Source of the DNA: Candidatus Bathyarchaeota archaeon | GTDB taxonomy: Archaea; Thermoproteota; Bathyarchaeia; Bathyarchaeales; DTEX01 | NCBI GenBank assembly: GCA_018397055.1 | Contig: JAGTQS010000034.1 | Location: 2,153-16,611 of the forward strand | Length of the DNA: 14,459 nucleotides | Direction of reading: 5' to 3' | Shown: in pieces, positions 6,690 through 14,233 of the stretch | Numbering within the stretch: position 1 is the first letter of the stretch | Layout: the number at the start of each line of letters is the position of its first letter | The notes under the pieces: model-generated | Seen by the model: the letters and a program-made list of their open reading frames with translations, nothing else | Databases searched by the model: none | Told to the model about the DNA's origin: nothing | Made by a program: the position numbers and the translations under genes

Positions 6690-7082
6690 TTACTTATACC
6701 TAGCGTAAGCTTCTTCTTGCCTTTTCGAAGCCACGTCAAGCAGAGCCTTGTAGTATTCTCCTGTCTCAATTTTTGTACAGATGTTTCCTAAGGCCTCATG
6801 GACGTTTCGGAAGTACTCCTTGTCTGAGGCTTTAAGCCTTCCTTTTTGAATCGCTGCTACGCGGTCTTGTATTCCCAATCCTGCTTCTCTAAGCGAAACA
6901 TAAAGAACGCGGTGTTCAACTTTAATCAACTCTGGACATGTTTCGTTAGCCAGTTCAACGAGGTCTTCGCCTACTGCCTGAATGTGCGGCATGTCCCAGG
7001 TCAGCATGAAAGATTCGTTTCTTTTCAGGATTTCTCTTAATCGAGTCTGAATCACGTTAAGAATCGGCAGAAACCTCTCCAT
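6690..7082 (-). CDS. Uncharacterised helical protein (130 aa) upstream of aconitase X genes
   Basis: I do not recognise this family. The 130-residue product appears almost entirely helical, with no signal peptide and no membrane segment. It has one Cys in ETCPELIK (about 49) and one in NICTKIE (about 101). The segment FMLTWDMPHIQAVGEDLVEL (25-44) has the most distinctive residues (W, P, H), and the C terminus is charged (ASKRQEEAYARYK). Codon use looks like its neighbours. It is transcribed in the same direction as the aconitase X genes, 66 bases upstream, but a TATA element lies in that gap, so operon membership is uncertain. ATG 7082 follows a candidate TATA box (CTTTAAAC, minus strand, about 7113-7121) by about 35 bases. 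A link to isoprenoid synthesis would rest on position alone. Confidence 0.7.
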   Translation of the reverse strand: MERFLPILNVIQTRLREILKRNESFMLTWDMPHIQAVGEDLVELANETCPELIKVEHRVLYVSLREAGLGIQDRVAAIQKGRLKASDKEYFRNVHEALGNICTKIETGEYYKALLDVASKRQEEAYARYK

Positions 7083-7191
7083 ACCAGTCTCTTAATTATT
7101 AATGGACATTACACGTTTAAAGATTGCCTAAATAACGTTACCAATAAGCGGTATAGCCATTTCCCATGCGCGTTTTCCCCTTCTTTGAAAC
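7083..7191. promoter_or_regulatory. Divergent promoter region between the 130-aa gene and the ABC transporter
   Basis: This 109-base region drives two divergent genes. On the minus strand CTTTAAAC (about 7113-7121) is a well-placed TATA candidate; a second AT-rich word, TTATTTAGG, lies at about 7126-7134. The palindrome TAACGTTA (7132-7139) is between the two promoters and could be an operator half, but it is too short to call. Confidence 0.4.
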
Positions 7192-7193
7192 AT

Positions 7194-7203
7194 GCTTTTA
7201 AGG
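7194..7203 (+). promoter_or_regulatory. TATA box of the ABC transporter operon
   Basis: GCTTTTAAGG overlaps the first in-frame ATG (7192). Transcription is therefore expected near 7223, just before ATG 7234, and the upstream ATG should not be in the mRNA. Confidence 0.5.
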
Positions 7204-7233
7204 TTTTACTGCAAATTTTGTTGTCGAAGAAAC

Positions 7234-7998
7234 ATGCAGCAATACGCTGTTGAAACTTTTGACCTTACCAAAAGGTTCGGCAACTACACAGCCGTAAACG
7301 GCTTAAACCTAAGAGTAGAAAAGGGAACAATTCACAGCCTACTAGGCCCGAACGGAGCAGGAAAAACAACCGTGCTGAACATGCTTTCCGGCGTTTTGAA
7401 ACCCACAAGCGGCTCAGCTAAGATTCTAGGTTTTGATGTTGAAAAGGAACCTGAAAAGTCAAAAAGTCTAGTTGGATATTTACCTGAAGAGCCTCAAATC
7501 TACGAAACTCTGACGGTTAAAGAGCTTCTAAGACTTGTCGGCAGAGCCTATTCCGTACCGAATGAGGCTTTAGAAAAAAGTATCGACGAATATCTGGAGC
7601 TTTTTGACTTAAAACGTGTTGAGCAGGCTTTTTGCGGAGCCCTTTCGCACGGCATGAAACAGCGTGTAGTCGTTTGTTCAGTTCTGATTCATGACCCTAA
7701 GGTTATTTTGCTCGACGAACCGTTTTACGGGCTAGACCCTGCCTCAAGCAGGCTTTTTAAGGAGCTTCTGAGGACCAAGGCTGCGGATGGATGCTCAATT
7801 CTTGTTTCTACTCACATCCTCGAAATTGCTGAAAGGTTCTGCGATAGGGTAACCATATTGAACGAGGGAAGAATAGTGGCTGAAGGAACAATGGATGAGA
7901 TGAAGGCTAAGGCAGGCATGGACGAAAACACCACTTTGGAAGACGCTTTTCTTGCACTGACAAGGAGGAATGAAAGTTCGCTGGAAAAACATCTCTGA
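7234..7998 (+). CDS. ABC transporter ATP-binding protein (ABC-2/CcmA type)
   Basis: This is the cytoplasmic ATPase that powers the membrane protein encoded just downstream. I choose ATG 7234 (254 residues, MQQYAVETFDLTKRFG) because a TATA box covers ATG 7192 and the extra 14 residues look unlike the family. From the chosen start it has Walker A GPNGAGKTT (38-46) and a Q-loop region in which the usual Gln is Glu (GYLPEEPQIYETLTVKEL). The signature is LSHGMKQR (137-144), with His for the more common Gly. Walker B is VILLDEP (157-163), the D-loop GLDP and the switch His H194 (VSTHIL). Glu at the Q-loop is common in this exporter subfamily, so it does not suggest inactivity. The permease gene starts 20 bases after the stop, indicating an operon. 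The substrate is unknown; family relatives export lipids, drugs, peptides or similar compounds. Confidence 0.92.
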   Translation: MQQYAVETFDLTKRFGNYTAVNGLNLRVEKGTIHSLLGPNGAGKTTVLNMLSGVLKPTSGSAKILGFDVEKEPEKSKSLVGYLPEEPQIYETLTVKELLRLVGRAYSVPNEALEKSIDEYLELFDLKRVEQAFCGALSHGMKQRVVVCSVLIHDPKVILLDEPFYGLDPASSRLFKELLRTKAADGCSILVSTHILEIAERFCDRVTILNEGRIVAEGTMDEMKAKAGMDENTTLEDAFLALTRRNESSLEKHL

Positions 7999-8018
7999 TT
8001 GTCAAATACGAGCTGATA

Positions 8019-9668
8019 ATGCTTCGGGCATCGTTTGCTCTTAACGTGAGAAGACCAAGCTACGTTGCAAGCCACACAGCACTTTTTTTGACGGCGTTAA
8101 TAGTAGGCGTCTCACTTGCCCTGGCACCTAAATATTTAATTATAGATAATTACTCATCTGGCTTTTTCGGCTCCAAAGCAGACGTTCAAAATCTTCTCGG
8201 CATTCTTTTTGCTTTTCTGCTGCTTTATACTTTGCTTCGAGGAGTCTTTAGCCAAGGAGTACGAAACTATATGACAACAGCTGACAACGACTTTCTAGCC
8301 TTAACGCCTATTAATGCACAGTCACTTGTGGTTGCGAAGTGCGTAAGAAACCTGGTGTCTAGGCTTTCAATAGCTCTACTTGCCTTTTTCGTCATGTTTC
8401 CTTCTTCACTAGTATTAAAGACGCCTTTAGCCTTGTTTTTTGCTGCCTTACTGTCGTTAACGTTGTACATAGAGTTTCTTCAAGCCTTAAGCGTCGCAGT
8501 CCAATCAATCTCAGACGCAGTTCGGTTCAGAGTCACTAAACGTGTAAGATACTTTCTTAAAACAGTGACCCTCACCGTGTTGGCAACCTTCATTATTATC
8601 GTGCTGTTAAGTGCCCATTTTCAAGTTCAGCTAAATGTCGCCTATATGAGTGAAACCGCAGAGCAAGTTTGGAGCTGCCTACCGAGCGCAATTGCCGCAT
8701 CATCGATTGTTGACTTCATGTCGTCATGTAACTCCGAAGCAACAATCTATATCCTTGGTCTTCAGACAATCTTCATCAGCGTGTCTTTGGCTGCAACCTA
8801 TGTTTCCTCAAAATTTTTGCATCCAGAACATTTATCAAGTCCCTTGCCTGTTGACGTTCGCTACCCACTTGGGTTCCGCATTGGAAGTTTCATCGAAAAA
8901 AGGTTCAGCTGGAAAAAGCCTTCTCGAATCGTGTTCTTGAAGGATTTGCACCTAACTCTCAGAGGGGCAATGATTGACTTTTCGGTTTTAAATTATGTCT
9001 TCATGTACGTTGTTTCGTTAACCGCGTGGTTCCTTATGAACTCTGTTCTTCCATTGAAAGAAATCCCAAACTGTGAAGAGGCACTTGACTCGTTGAGGAT
9101 GTTCGTGAAGGAGTTTGTCCTAATTCTCACGTTGATGCCGTTCATCCCGGCGCTCACGTCGTTCAGCCGCGAACATGGGAAACTCTGGATTCTAAAATCC
9201 TTTCCCTTCAAGAGCAGGGAAACATCTAATGGAAAGTTTCTTTTTGCCTTAGCCATCTCAGCAGTTTCACTGGCACCGATGGTTCTAGCAGCCAGCTGGG
9301 TTTTTAACATAACATTTTCAGAGTGGATGTTTGTTGTGCTTCTTCCGTTAATCGTGTTAATCGCTAATTCTTTCGGAGTTTTGGTCGGAGCCTACCTGCC
9401 ACCGTACGACTTGAACAACCAGATGTCGATTAAGTCAACAGGCACCTTTTTCATCTCGTTAGTCTTCATTCTGGCACCGTTCACCTTAGTCGCCTCGGCA
9501 GATTCACTGATGCTTAAGACAATATACGTCGCGGTGCTTGCTGCATACTCGTTTTTGGTCACAAACATTTTTTTGGAAAAAGCCAGCAAAGGATTCGAAA
9601 AAATGGAGCTGAGAAAGGTTTTACCCGGCAACCAAAACCCTGAACAACCGACGTCGACAGACCAGTGA
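8019..9668 (+). CDS. ABC-2 type transporter permease (about 12 membrane segments)
   Basis: The 549-residue product is strongly hydrophobic. I count likely membrane helices near residues 20-36, 58-75, 115-131, 137-156, 181-199, 243-262, 323-341, 365-382, 406-427, 434-456, 475-492 and 500-518, arranged as two halves. The loop SREHGKLWILKSFPFKSRE (382-400), just before a helix pair, is typical of large ABC-2 exporter permeases, where an E-x-G-x-x-W-x-L-K-S-x-P element contacts the ATPase. RIVFLKDLHLTLRG (about 303-316) is the usual amphipathic segment before the second membrane half. ATG 8019 has only a weak GAG upstream. The frame is open back to 7974 and would add KYEL-like coupling-helix residues, so the true N terminus may be longer. 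It ends 7 bases before the convergent SRP54 gene. Confidence 0.85.
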   Translation: MLRASFALNVRRPSYVASHTALFLTALIVGVSLALAPKYLIIDNYSSGFFGSKADVQNLLGILFAFLLLYTLLRGVFSQGVRNYMTTADNDFLALTPINAQSLVVAKCVRNLVSRLSIALLAFFVMFPSSLVLKTPLALFFAALLSLTLYIEFLQALSVAVQSISDAVRFRVTKRVRYFLKTVTLTVLATFIIIVLLSAHFQVQLNVAYMSETAEQVWSCLPSAIAASSIVDFMSSCNSEATIYILGLQTIFISVSLAATYVSSKFLHPEHLSSPLPVDVRYPLGFRIGSFIEKRFSWKKPSRIVFLKDLHLTLRGAMIDFSVLNYVFMYVVSLTAWFLMNSVLPLKEIPNCEEALDSLRMFVKEFVLILTLMPFIPALTSFSREHGKLWILKSFPFKSRETSNGKFLFALAISAVSLAPMVLAASWVFNITFSEWMFVVLLPLIVLIANSFGVLVGAYLPPYDLNNQMSIKSTGTFFISLVFILAPFTLVASADSLMLKTIYVAVLAAYSFLVTNIFLEKASKGFEKMELRKVLPGNQNPEQPTSTDQ

Positions 9669-9675
9669 TTCTTCT

Positions 9676-11022
9676 TTACATTGCCGCTTTTTTACCAAAA
9701 AAGGGCAGCCTCTTCCTGCGCAGCGACTTCATCATCCTTTTAGCCATGTTGTATTGCTGAAGCAAGGTTTTCACGTCTTTTTCCGTTGTTCCCGAGCCTC
9801 TGGCTATACGCCTTATCCTCGAGGAGATCAGTATTTTCGGGTCTTCCCTTTCTTCAGGCGTCATAGACTGGATGATGACACGCCACTTCTTCAATTGGTC
9901 TTCAGCCACGTTCATCTTGTCAGCCGGAATCTCGTAGCCGAAGCCTGGCACCATCTTCAAAATTTTGTCCAACGGACCCATACTTCGCATAGCCTCAAAC
10001 TGCTCGTACATGTCAGCCAACGTGAACTTGCCGCTAAGAATGGCTTTAGCCTTCTTTTCAGGAACCTTAACCTCGGCTTCCCTAACCCTTTCAATAAGGC
10101 TTTGCAGGTCGCCCATGCCTAAGAGCCTACCTACGAATCTTGGCGGGTCAAAGGGTTCGACGGCGTCGACTTTTTCACCTGTCCCAATGAACTTTATAGG
10201 CGCACCTGTGGCAGCAACAGCTGAGAGGGCTCCGCCACCACGGGCTGAACCGTCAAGTTTCGCGACGACGATTGAGCCTATGGGCGTGGCTCTGTGGAAG
10301 GCTTCAGCTTGGACAGCGGCTTGCTGACCGATTGTTCCATCTATGACCATGATAACCTCGTCGGGTTGAACCGTCTTCTCAAGCATCTTCATTTCCTTAA
10401 TTAAGCTTTCCTCGTCTTTGTGTCTGCCAGCGGTGTCAACCAGCACAACGTCAAAGTTTTGGAACCGCTTGAGCCCCTCAGCCGCAACCTTCGAAGCGTC
10501 CTTTTCCTTCATGTCTCCGTAAACTGGAACATTAATCTGCTCTGCGAGCTGCTGGAGCTGAGCGAAAGCGCCAGCTCGGAAAGTGTCGGCGCAGACAACC
10601 GCTGTTTTGAAGCCCCGCTTCTGAAAGTACCTTGCCAGCTTCGCTGTTGTCGTCGTTTTTCCTGACCCTTGAATCCCGACAAGCATGTAGACGTTTCTTT
10701 TCCCAGGCTTCACCGTTAACGGAACAGGTTTTTCGCCTAGAAAACGCGTTATCTCCTCGTAAACTACTTTGACAACGTGCTCTCTCCTCGGGATTCCAGG
10801 CGGAACCTTTTCCTTCAAGGCACATTCTTCTATGCGTTTCGAAAGGTCTAGGACTAGTTTAACGTTTACGTCGGCTTGAAGCATTGACCTTTGCATGTCA
10901 CGGACGAGCTCCTTGACAACCGCCTCGTCGACAATGGAGACTCTTAGAAGCTTCTTCAACGACTCGTAAAGCGACGACCCCAAACCTTCCAAAACCAAAC
11001 TTCTCAACCAACCAACAAACAA
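9676..11022 (-). CDS. srp54: Signal recognition particle GTPase SRP54 (Ffh)
   Basis: SRP54 binds signal peptides and 7S RNA and delivers ribosomes to the FtsY receptor at the membrane. Numbering from TTG 11022 (448 residues), the N domain spans roughly 9-100. The G domain holds GIQGSGKTTTTAKL (116-129), DTFRAGAFAQL (146-156), VDTAGRHKDEE (195-205), AKLDGSARGGGALS (254-267) and FIGTGEKVD (278-286). GMGDL (302-306) follows, and the methionine-rich M domain covers about 310-437 with the RNA-binding SRIRRIARGSG (401-411). The family usually begins just before the V-L-E-x-L-G motif, so TTG 10998 (LVLEGLGSSL) is a likely true start. A TATA-like TTTTAATAAAC (minus strand, about 11045-11055) puts the mRNA start near 11025, compatible with either. 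All GTPase motifs look intact. Confidence 0.95.
   Translation of the reverse strand: MFVGWLRSLVLEGLGSSLYESLKKLLRVSIVDEAVVKELVRDMQRSMLQADVNVKLVLDLSKRIEECALKEKVPPGIPRREHVVKVVYEEITRFLGEKPVPLTVKPGKRNVYMLVGIQGSGKTTTTAKLARYFQKRGFKTAVVCADTFRAGAFAQLQQLAEQINVPVYGDMKEKDASKVAAEGLKRFQNFDVVLVDTAGRHKDEESLIKEMKMLEKTVQPDEVIMVIDGTIGQQAAVQAEAFHRATPIGSIVVAKLDGSARGGGALSAVAATGAPIKFIGTGEKVDAVEPFDPPRFVGRLLGMGDLQSLIERVREAEVKVPEKKAKAILSGKFTLADMYEQFEAMRSMGPLDKILKMVPGFGYEIPADKMNVAEDQLKKWRVIIQSMTPEEREDPKILISSRIRRIARGSGTTEKDVKTLLQQYNMAKRMMKSLRRKRLPFFGKKAAM
9687..9703. terminator. T6/A6 palindrome, possible two-way terminator
   Basis: CTTTTTT-ACC-AAAAAAG is a perfect 7-base inverted repeat with a 3-base loop. It gives a T6 run on both strands just beyond the permease stop and inside the 3' end of the SRP54 gene. 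Archaeal termination mainly needs T runs, so it could stop plus-strand transcripts. For the minus strand it would lie within the coding tail, encoding part of PFFGKKAAM, so that use is doubtful. Confidence 0.35.
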
Positions 11023-11213
11023 ATACCGTTAATCATTAAAGATGTTTATTAAAACACCGGTAAAAGAACTTGCCCAAAAACCTATCTTTAAAAGCATTTT
11101 TCCCCAAAAAGTTCAATCATAATTGTCTATTCGTAACTAGGTTTTTCTTTTACCTCAAAAAGACCGCAGGTTAAAGTTTATCAATACTTCAATCGTTCTA
11201 TCGCTTAAGGTGA
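11023..11213. promoter_or_regulatory. Divergent promoter region between SRP54 and threonine aldolase
   Basis: These 191 AT-rich bases hold three TATA candidates. TTTTAATAAAC (minus strand, about 11045-11055) suits SRP54. AAAGTTTATCAA (plus, about 11173-11184) suits threonine aldolase, with initiation near 11205 just ahead of AAGGTGA. The palindromic CTTTAAAAG (11086-11094) in the middle has no obvious assigned gene and could be an alternative promoter for either side. I see no RNA gene. Confidence 0.45.
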
Positions 11214-12275
11214 GTGTTTACGTTGAAGATGATTGATTTGAGAAGCGACACGGTTACGTTGCCGACTGAGGAGATGCTTGAGGCTATCAGGCACGCTGAT
11301 CTCGGCGACGACGTTTACGGAGAGGACCCAACTGTCAACAGGCTTGAGGAGATGGCGGCGAAGAAGATGGGAAAAGAAGCTGCCATGCTTGTGCCAAGCG
11401 GGACAATGGCTAACCTCGTGTCGGTGATGTGCAACGCAAACCGTGGAGAAAGCGCCGTGTTAGAGGCGGACTCCCACATTTACTGGTACGAGCTAGGCGG
11501 AATCTCAGCAATCGCAGGCGTACTGCCCCTGCCGGTTAAGGGAACCTTAGGCGTTATGGACCCAGCTGACATCGAAGCAGCCCTTAGACCTAAGGGTTTG
11601 CACATGGCGAGGACGACGCTTGTATGCATCGAAAACACGCATAACAGGGCTGGAGGCACGATTGTTACGCCTTCGCAGATTGAGGCAATAAGCAGGGTGG
11701 CCAAGGAACACGGATTAAAGCTTTACATGGATGGCGCCCGCATCTTCAACGCAGCCGTCGCATTGAAGGTGGATGTGCAGCAGTTCACGAGGCACGTTGA
11801 CAACCTTATGTTCTGCCTTTCAAAGGGGCTTAGTTGCCCAATAGGCTCCATCATAGTCGGCTCAGAGGAACACATCCAAAAGGCTCGTAGGATTCGAAAA
11901 ATCTTAGGCGGCGGAATGAGGCAGGCGGGGGTTATTGCTGCTCCAGGCATAATTGCTCTTGAAAAAATGGTTAACCGCCTTGAGGATGACCACTGTAATG
12001 CCCGCTTGCTTGCTGAGGGGCTGAACAAGATGGAGGGAATAAGGATAGACATGAGAACCGTTCAGACCAACATGGTTATCTTCAGCGTTGAAGACTTAGG
12101 GGTCAAAGCAGACATTTTTGTGAAGAAGCTAAGGGAACATGGCGTTCTCGCTGGGAACATAAGCAAAACAAGAATCCGTATGGTTACACACAGAGGCATC
12201 GAAAAAGAAGATATAGAAAAAGCGCTGAGAATAACTGAGGAAACAATAAGCGAACTACGCGGGAAAACGAGTTAA
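11214..12275 (+). CDS. ltaE: Low-specificity L-threonine aldolase (PLP-dependent)
   Basis: The enzyme splits L-threonine or L-allo-threonine into glycine and acetaldehyde. It belongs to the fold-type I pyridoxal phosphate enzymes and acts in the cytosol. The 353 residues open with the family hallmark IDLRSDTVTLPTEEM (7-21) and GDDVYGEDPTVNRLEE (31-46). VPSGTMANL (60-68) binds phosphate. H88 in EADSHIYWYELGG stacks on the cofactor, D173 in YMDGARIFNA binds the pyridine nitrogen, and K204 in FCLSKGLSCPIGS forms the Schiff base. RIRMVTHRGI near the end is also typical. AAGGTGA (11207-11213) touches GTG 11214, so TTG 11223 or ATG 11229 may be the real start. The gene converges on aIF5A with a 21-base gap that contains a T6 run. 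Confidence 0.93.
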   Translation: MFTLKMIDLRSDTVTLPTEEMLEAIRHADLGDDVYGEDPTVNRLEEMAAKKMGKEAAMLVPSGTMANLVSVMCNANRGESAVLEADSHIYWYELGGISAIAGVLPLPVKGTLGVMDPADIEAALRPKGLHMARTTLVCIENTHNRAGGTIVTPSQIEAISRVAKEHGLKLYMDGARIFNAAVALKVDVQQFTRHVDNLMFCLSKGLSCPIGSIIVGSEEHIQKARRIRKILGGGMRQAGVIAAPGIIALEKMVNRLEDDHCNARLLAEGLNKMEGIRIDMRTVQTNMVIFSVEDLGVKADIFVKKLREHGVLAGNISKTRIRMVTHRGIEKEDIEKALRITEETISELRGKTS

Positions 12276-12289
12276 CGTGCAGTTGACCC

Positions 12290-12295
12290 TTTTTT
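12290..12295 (+). terminator. T6 run after threonine aldolase
   Basis: Six T residues, preceded by GACCC, lie 15 bases past the threonine aldolase stop and immediately before the end of the convergent aIF5A gene. This fits an intrinsic oligo-T archaeal terminator for the plus strand. No strong hairpin precedes it. Confidence 0.45.
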
Positions 12296-12296
12296 G

Positions 12297-12686
12297 TCAC
12301 TTTACACGCATGACTTTGGTTCTACCTAGGATGTTCCAGTACTCGACTTCGGCGCCTTCGCTTAACCGTGGTTTAAGCTCGTCGTCTGGAAGAGGCGCCT
12401 CAAAAACCTCGTATGATTCCAGATCCATCAGCTGCAGAGAGTTTGGAAGAATCGCTATTATTTGACCCGTCTTTTTCTCAATCATAGGCATGTCGACCTT
12501 GGAGTCTACGGGTTTAACGAAGCTGCGTTTTAGGTTGTCGAAGACTCCGATGGCGACCACGCGGGCCTTCGCTGCGCCGTGTTTTCCAGGCTTAGACTTC
12601 GTGATTTCCACTATTCTGCACGGAGCGTCATCTACGATTACGTAACTTCCAATTTTCAGGTCTCCAACATCCACAGGTCTGCTCAT
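12297..12686 (-). CDS. Translation initiation factor aIF5A (hypusine-containing elongation factor)
   Basis: aIF5A binds the ribosome near the peptidyl-tRNA and relieves stalling. It needs hypusine made on one Lys by deoxyhypusine synthase (not in this window). I choose ATG 12686 (129 residues, MSRPVDVGDLKIGSYVIVDD), because AGAGG at 12696-12700 is then 9 bases upstream and the N terminus fits archaeal relatives. ATG 12695 would add three residues but sits directly against that site. The modification loop is ITKSKPGKHGAAKARVVAIG; the hypusine Lys is the one in PGKHG (about 35 from this start). The C-terminal OB fold includes QLMDLESYEVFEAPLP and VEYWNILGRTKVMRVK. It is divergent from NAD kinase and convergent with threonine aldolase. 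Confidence 0.95.
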   Translation of the reverse strand: MSRPVDVGDLKIGSYVIVDDAPCRIVEITKSKPGKHGAAKARVVAIGVFDNLKRSFVKPVDSKVDMPMIEKKTGQIIAILPNSLQLMDLESYEVFEAPLPDDELKPRLSEGAEVEYWNILGRTKVMRVK

Positions 12687-12695
12687 GGCCTTCAT

Positions 12696-12769
12696 CCTCT
12701 GAATTTACGAAACCATAATCTTTAACATACGAAAGCTTAATTACTATAATAAGTTTCCGCCTTGCATTT
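12696..12769. promoter_or_regulatory. Divergent promoter region of aIF5A and NAD kinase
   Basis: In these 74 bases CTATAATAA (plus, 12744-12752) is centred about 22 bases before ATG 12770, so NAD kinase mRNA is probably leaderless. On the minus strand GTTAAAGATT (12717-12726) and TTATTATAG (about 12743-12751) are both possible TATA boxes for aIF5A. The latter overlaps the NAD kinase box, so the two promoters may compete. Confidence 0.5.
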
Positions 12770-13639
12770 ATGGTACGTGAGAGCTTGAACAAAACCGTTG
12801 GCATAGTAGCACGCACAGACCGAAAAGAAGCCTTGACCCTAGCGGCGAAACTTGCGGAAAAGTTCAAAACTGAGGGGTTCCACGTGTTCATAGAGACGAC
12901 TTTGGCAAAACGTCTCAGGCTAACAGAAGGCTCAGCGCCAATCGAAAGCATGAAGACGAACCTTATTGTCACAATAGGCGGAGACGGCACAATACTGAGA
13001 ACCTGCCTGAGACTTCCAAAACCTGAGCCTCCAATATTGGCAATCGACATGGGAGTCCGAGGGTTCCTCACAGAAATCCCACCTGAAAAAGCGCTTGAAG
13101 CCGTAGACAAGTATTTGAGGGGAGCCTACGCTGTGGAACAGTACAGCAAACTTGCTTCGTTTGTAGGCGACACCAGGCTTCCCGACGCCTTAAACGAGGT
13201 TTTCGTCACTTCCCGCCACTTGGCAAAGCTGCTTCACGTAAGAATATTGAAGGACTGCAAACCCGTTGCAGATTGCCGAGCTGACGGCGTAATCATGTCA
13301 ACCCAAGCTGGGTCAACGGGGTACACGTTCTCCGCAGGCGGTCCAATCCTAGACCCGGAGCTGGATGCTTTTGTTTTAACCCCCGTGTGCCCAATCACCT
13401 TTATGCGTCCAATTGTTTTTTCCGCAGCCTCACAAGTGACTGTGGAGCTGCTTAATCCGAAGGCGGCGAAGGTTGTAATTGACGGCGACTTCCAGAAGCT
13501 TACGAGGGAGAAGACACCGTCGATTTTTGTAAGGAAGTCTGAGCACAAGTCGTCTTTTATTCGCTTTGAAGGCCACTTCTACCAGCGGCTGAAGGCTAGA
13601 CTGCTTTTTTCGAAAGAGGAAGGCTACGAGAATGGGTAG
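12770..13639 (+). CDS. nadK: NAD kinase (ATP- or polyphosphate-dependent)
   Basis: The enzyme phosphorylates NAD to NADP in the cytosol. The 289 residues show the catalytic TIGGDGTILRTC (68-79, with the GGDG motif) and AIDMGVRGFLTEI (91-103), equivalent to the family's N-x-G-x-x-G-F-L loop with Met for Asn. LNEVFV (141-146) is the conserved NE motif that contacts substrate. The glycine-rich DGVIMSTQAGSTGYTFSAGGP (172-192) and the following TPVCPITF complete the NAD-binding domain. The VEQYSKLA segment matches the strand that is RxRL in many homologues. ATG 12770 sits at the expected transcription start of a TATA box. The stop overlaps the next gene by 8 bases (ATGGGTAG), indicating translational coupling. 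Confidence 0.92.
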   Translation: MVRESLNKTVGIVARTDRKEALTLAAKLAEKFKTEGFHVFIETTLAKRLRLTEGSAPIESMKTNLIVTIGGDGTILRTCLRLPKPEPPILAIDMGVRGFLTEIPPEKALEAVDKYLRGAYAVEQYSKLASFVGDTRLPDALNEVFVTSRHLAKLLHVRILKDCKPVADCRADGVIMSTQAGSTGYTFSAGGPILDPELDAFVLTPVCPITFMRPIVFSAASQVTVELLNPKAAKVVIDGDFQKLTREKTPSIFVRKSEHKSSFIRFEGHFYQRLKARLLFSKEEGYENG

Positions 13640-14168
13640 CCGAAAAATCTTCGCCCTCGACACATCAGCCTTCATCGCAGGGTTCAACCCATCTGAAATG
13701 GACTGCGATGTGTACTCGGTTCCTCAGGTTGAGAAGGAGCTCGTCAAAGCAGGTTTACCAAAAGTCAGGTTCCAAACAGCCGTTGAATCCGGCAAACTTA
13801 AGATTCAAACCCCAAATGCTCGCTACGTAAAAGCTGTTAAAGAGGTTGCTACGGAAACGGGAGACATATTTTGCCTTTCAGAGGCTGACATACTTGTTCT
13901 CGCCTTGGCAGCTCAGCTCAAAGACGAAGGGTACACGCCTACAGTGGTAACTGACGACTACTCGATGCAGAACGTTGCATCCAAAAACAACATCAGCTTC
14001 ACCTCGCTAGCAACCTTCGGCATCAGATACCGCCTACAATGGCAAATATACTGCCCAGCATGCCGCCGGAAATACCCATCAAACTACAAACACAAAGACT
14101 GCGAAATCTGCGGAACAAAACTAAAAAGAAAACCCAAAACCAAAAGCCCCACAAACCAACATACATAA
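13632..14168 (+). CDS. nob1: Nob1-like endoribonuclease, PIN domain plus zinc ribbon
   Basis: Nob1 makes the final cut that forms the 3' end of 16S rRNA in the small ribosomal subunit. The 178 residues begin with a PIN domain whose acidic metal site can be traced: D10 in FALDTSAFIAGF, E34 or E36 in VPQVEKEL, D86 in LSEADILVLALA, and D108/D109 in VVTDDYSMQNVA. A short linker (about 125-138) leads to a zinc ribbon with C141, C144 (YCPACRRKY), C157 and C160 (DCEICG). The last 18 residues are a Lys/Pro/Asn-rich tail that may be disordered and bind RNA. The gene overlaps NAD kinase by 8 bases. Its 3' end is unusually rich in A and C compared with its 5' half. PIN plus a single C-terminal ribbon is the Nob1 arrangement; a stand-alone toxin-type PIN protein is unlikely. 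Confidence 0.9.
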   Translation: MGSRKIFALDTSAFIAGFNPSEMDCDVYSVPQVEKELVKAGLPKVRFQTAVESGKLKIQTPNARYVKAVKEVATETGDIFCLSEADILVLALAAQLKDEGYTPTVVTDDYSMQNVASKNNISFTSLATFGIRYRLQWQIYCPACRRKYPSNYKHKDCEICGTKLKRKPKTKSPTNQHT

Positions 14169-14233
14169 AAAAAGAAAAACTAATCCAAAAACTTACCATC
14201 CAACAACAAAAACCCAAGGGTAACAAAGGAAAC

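Noticed and set aside
7970..8044. Short independent ORF M-K-V-R-W-K... behind AAGGAGG
   Set aside because: It is only about 24 codons, overlaps both ABC genes and has a one-base ribosome-site spacing; it is more likely a remnant of permease N-terminal coding than a gene.
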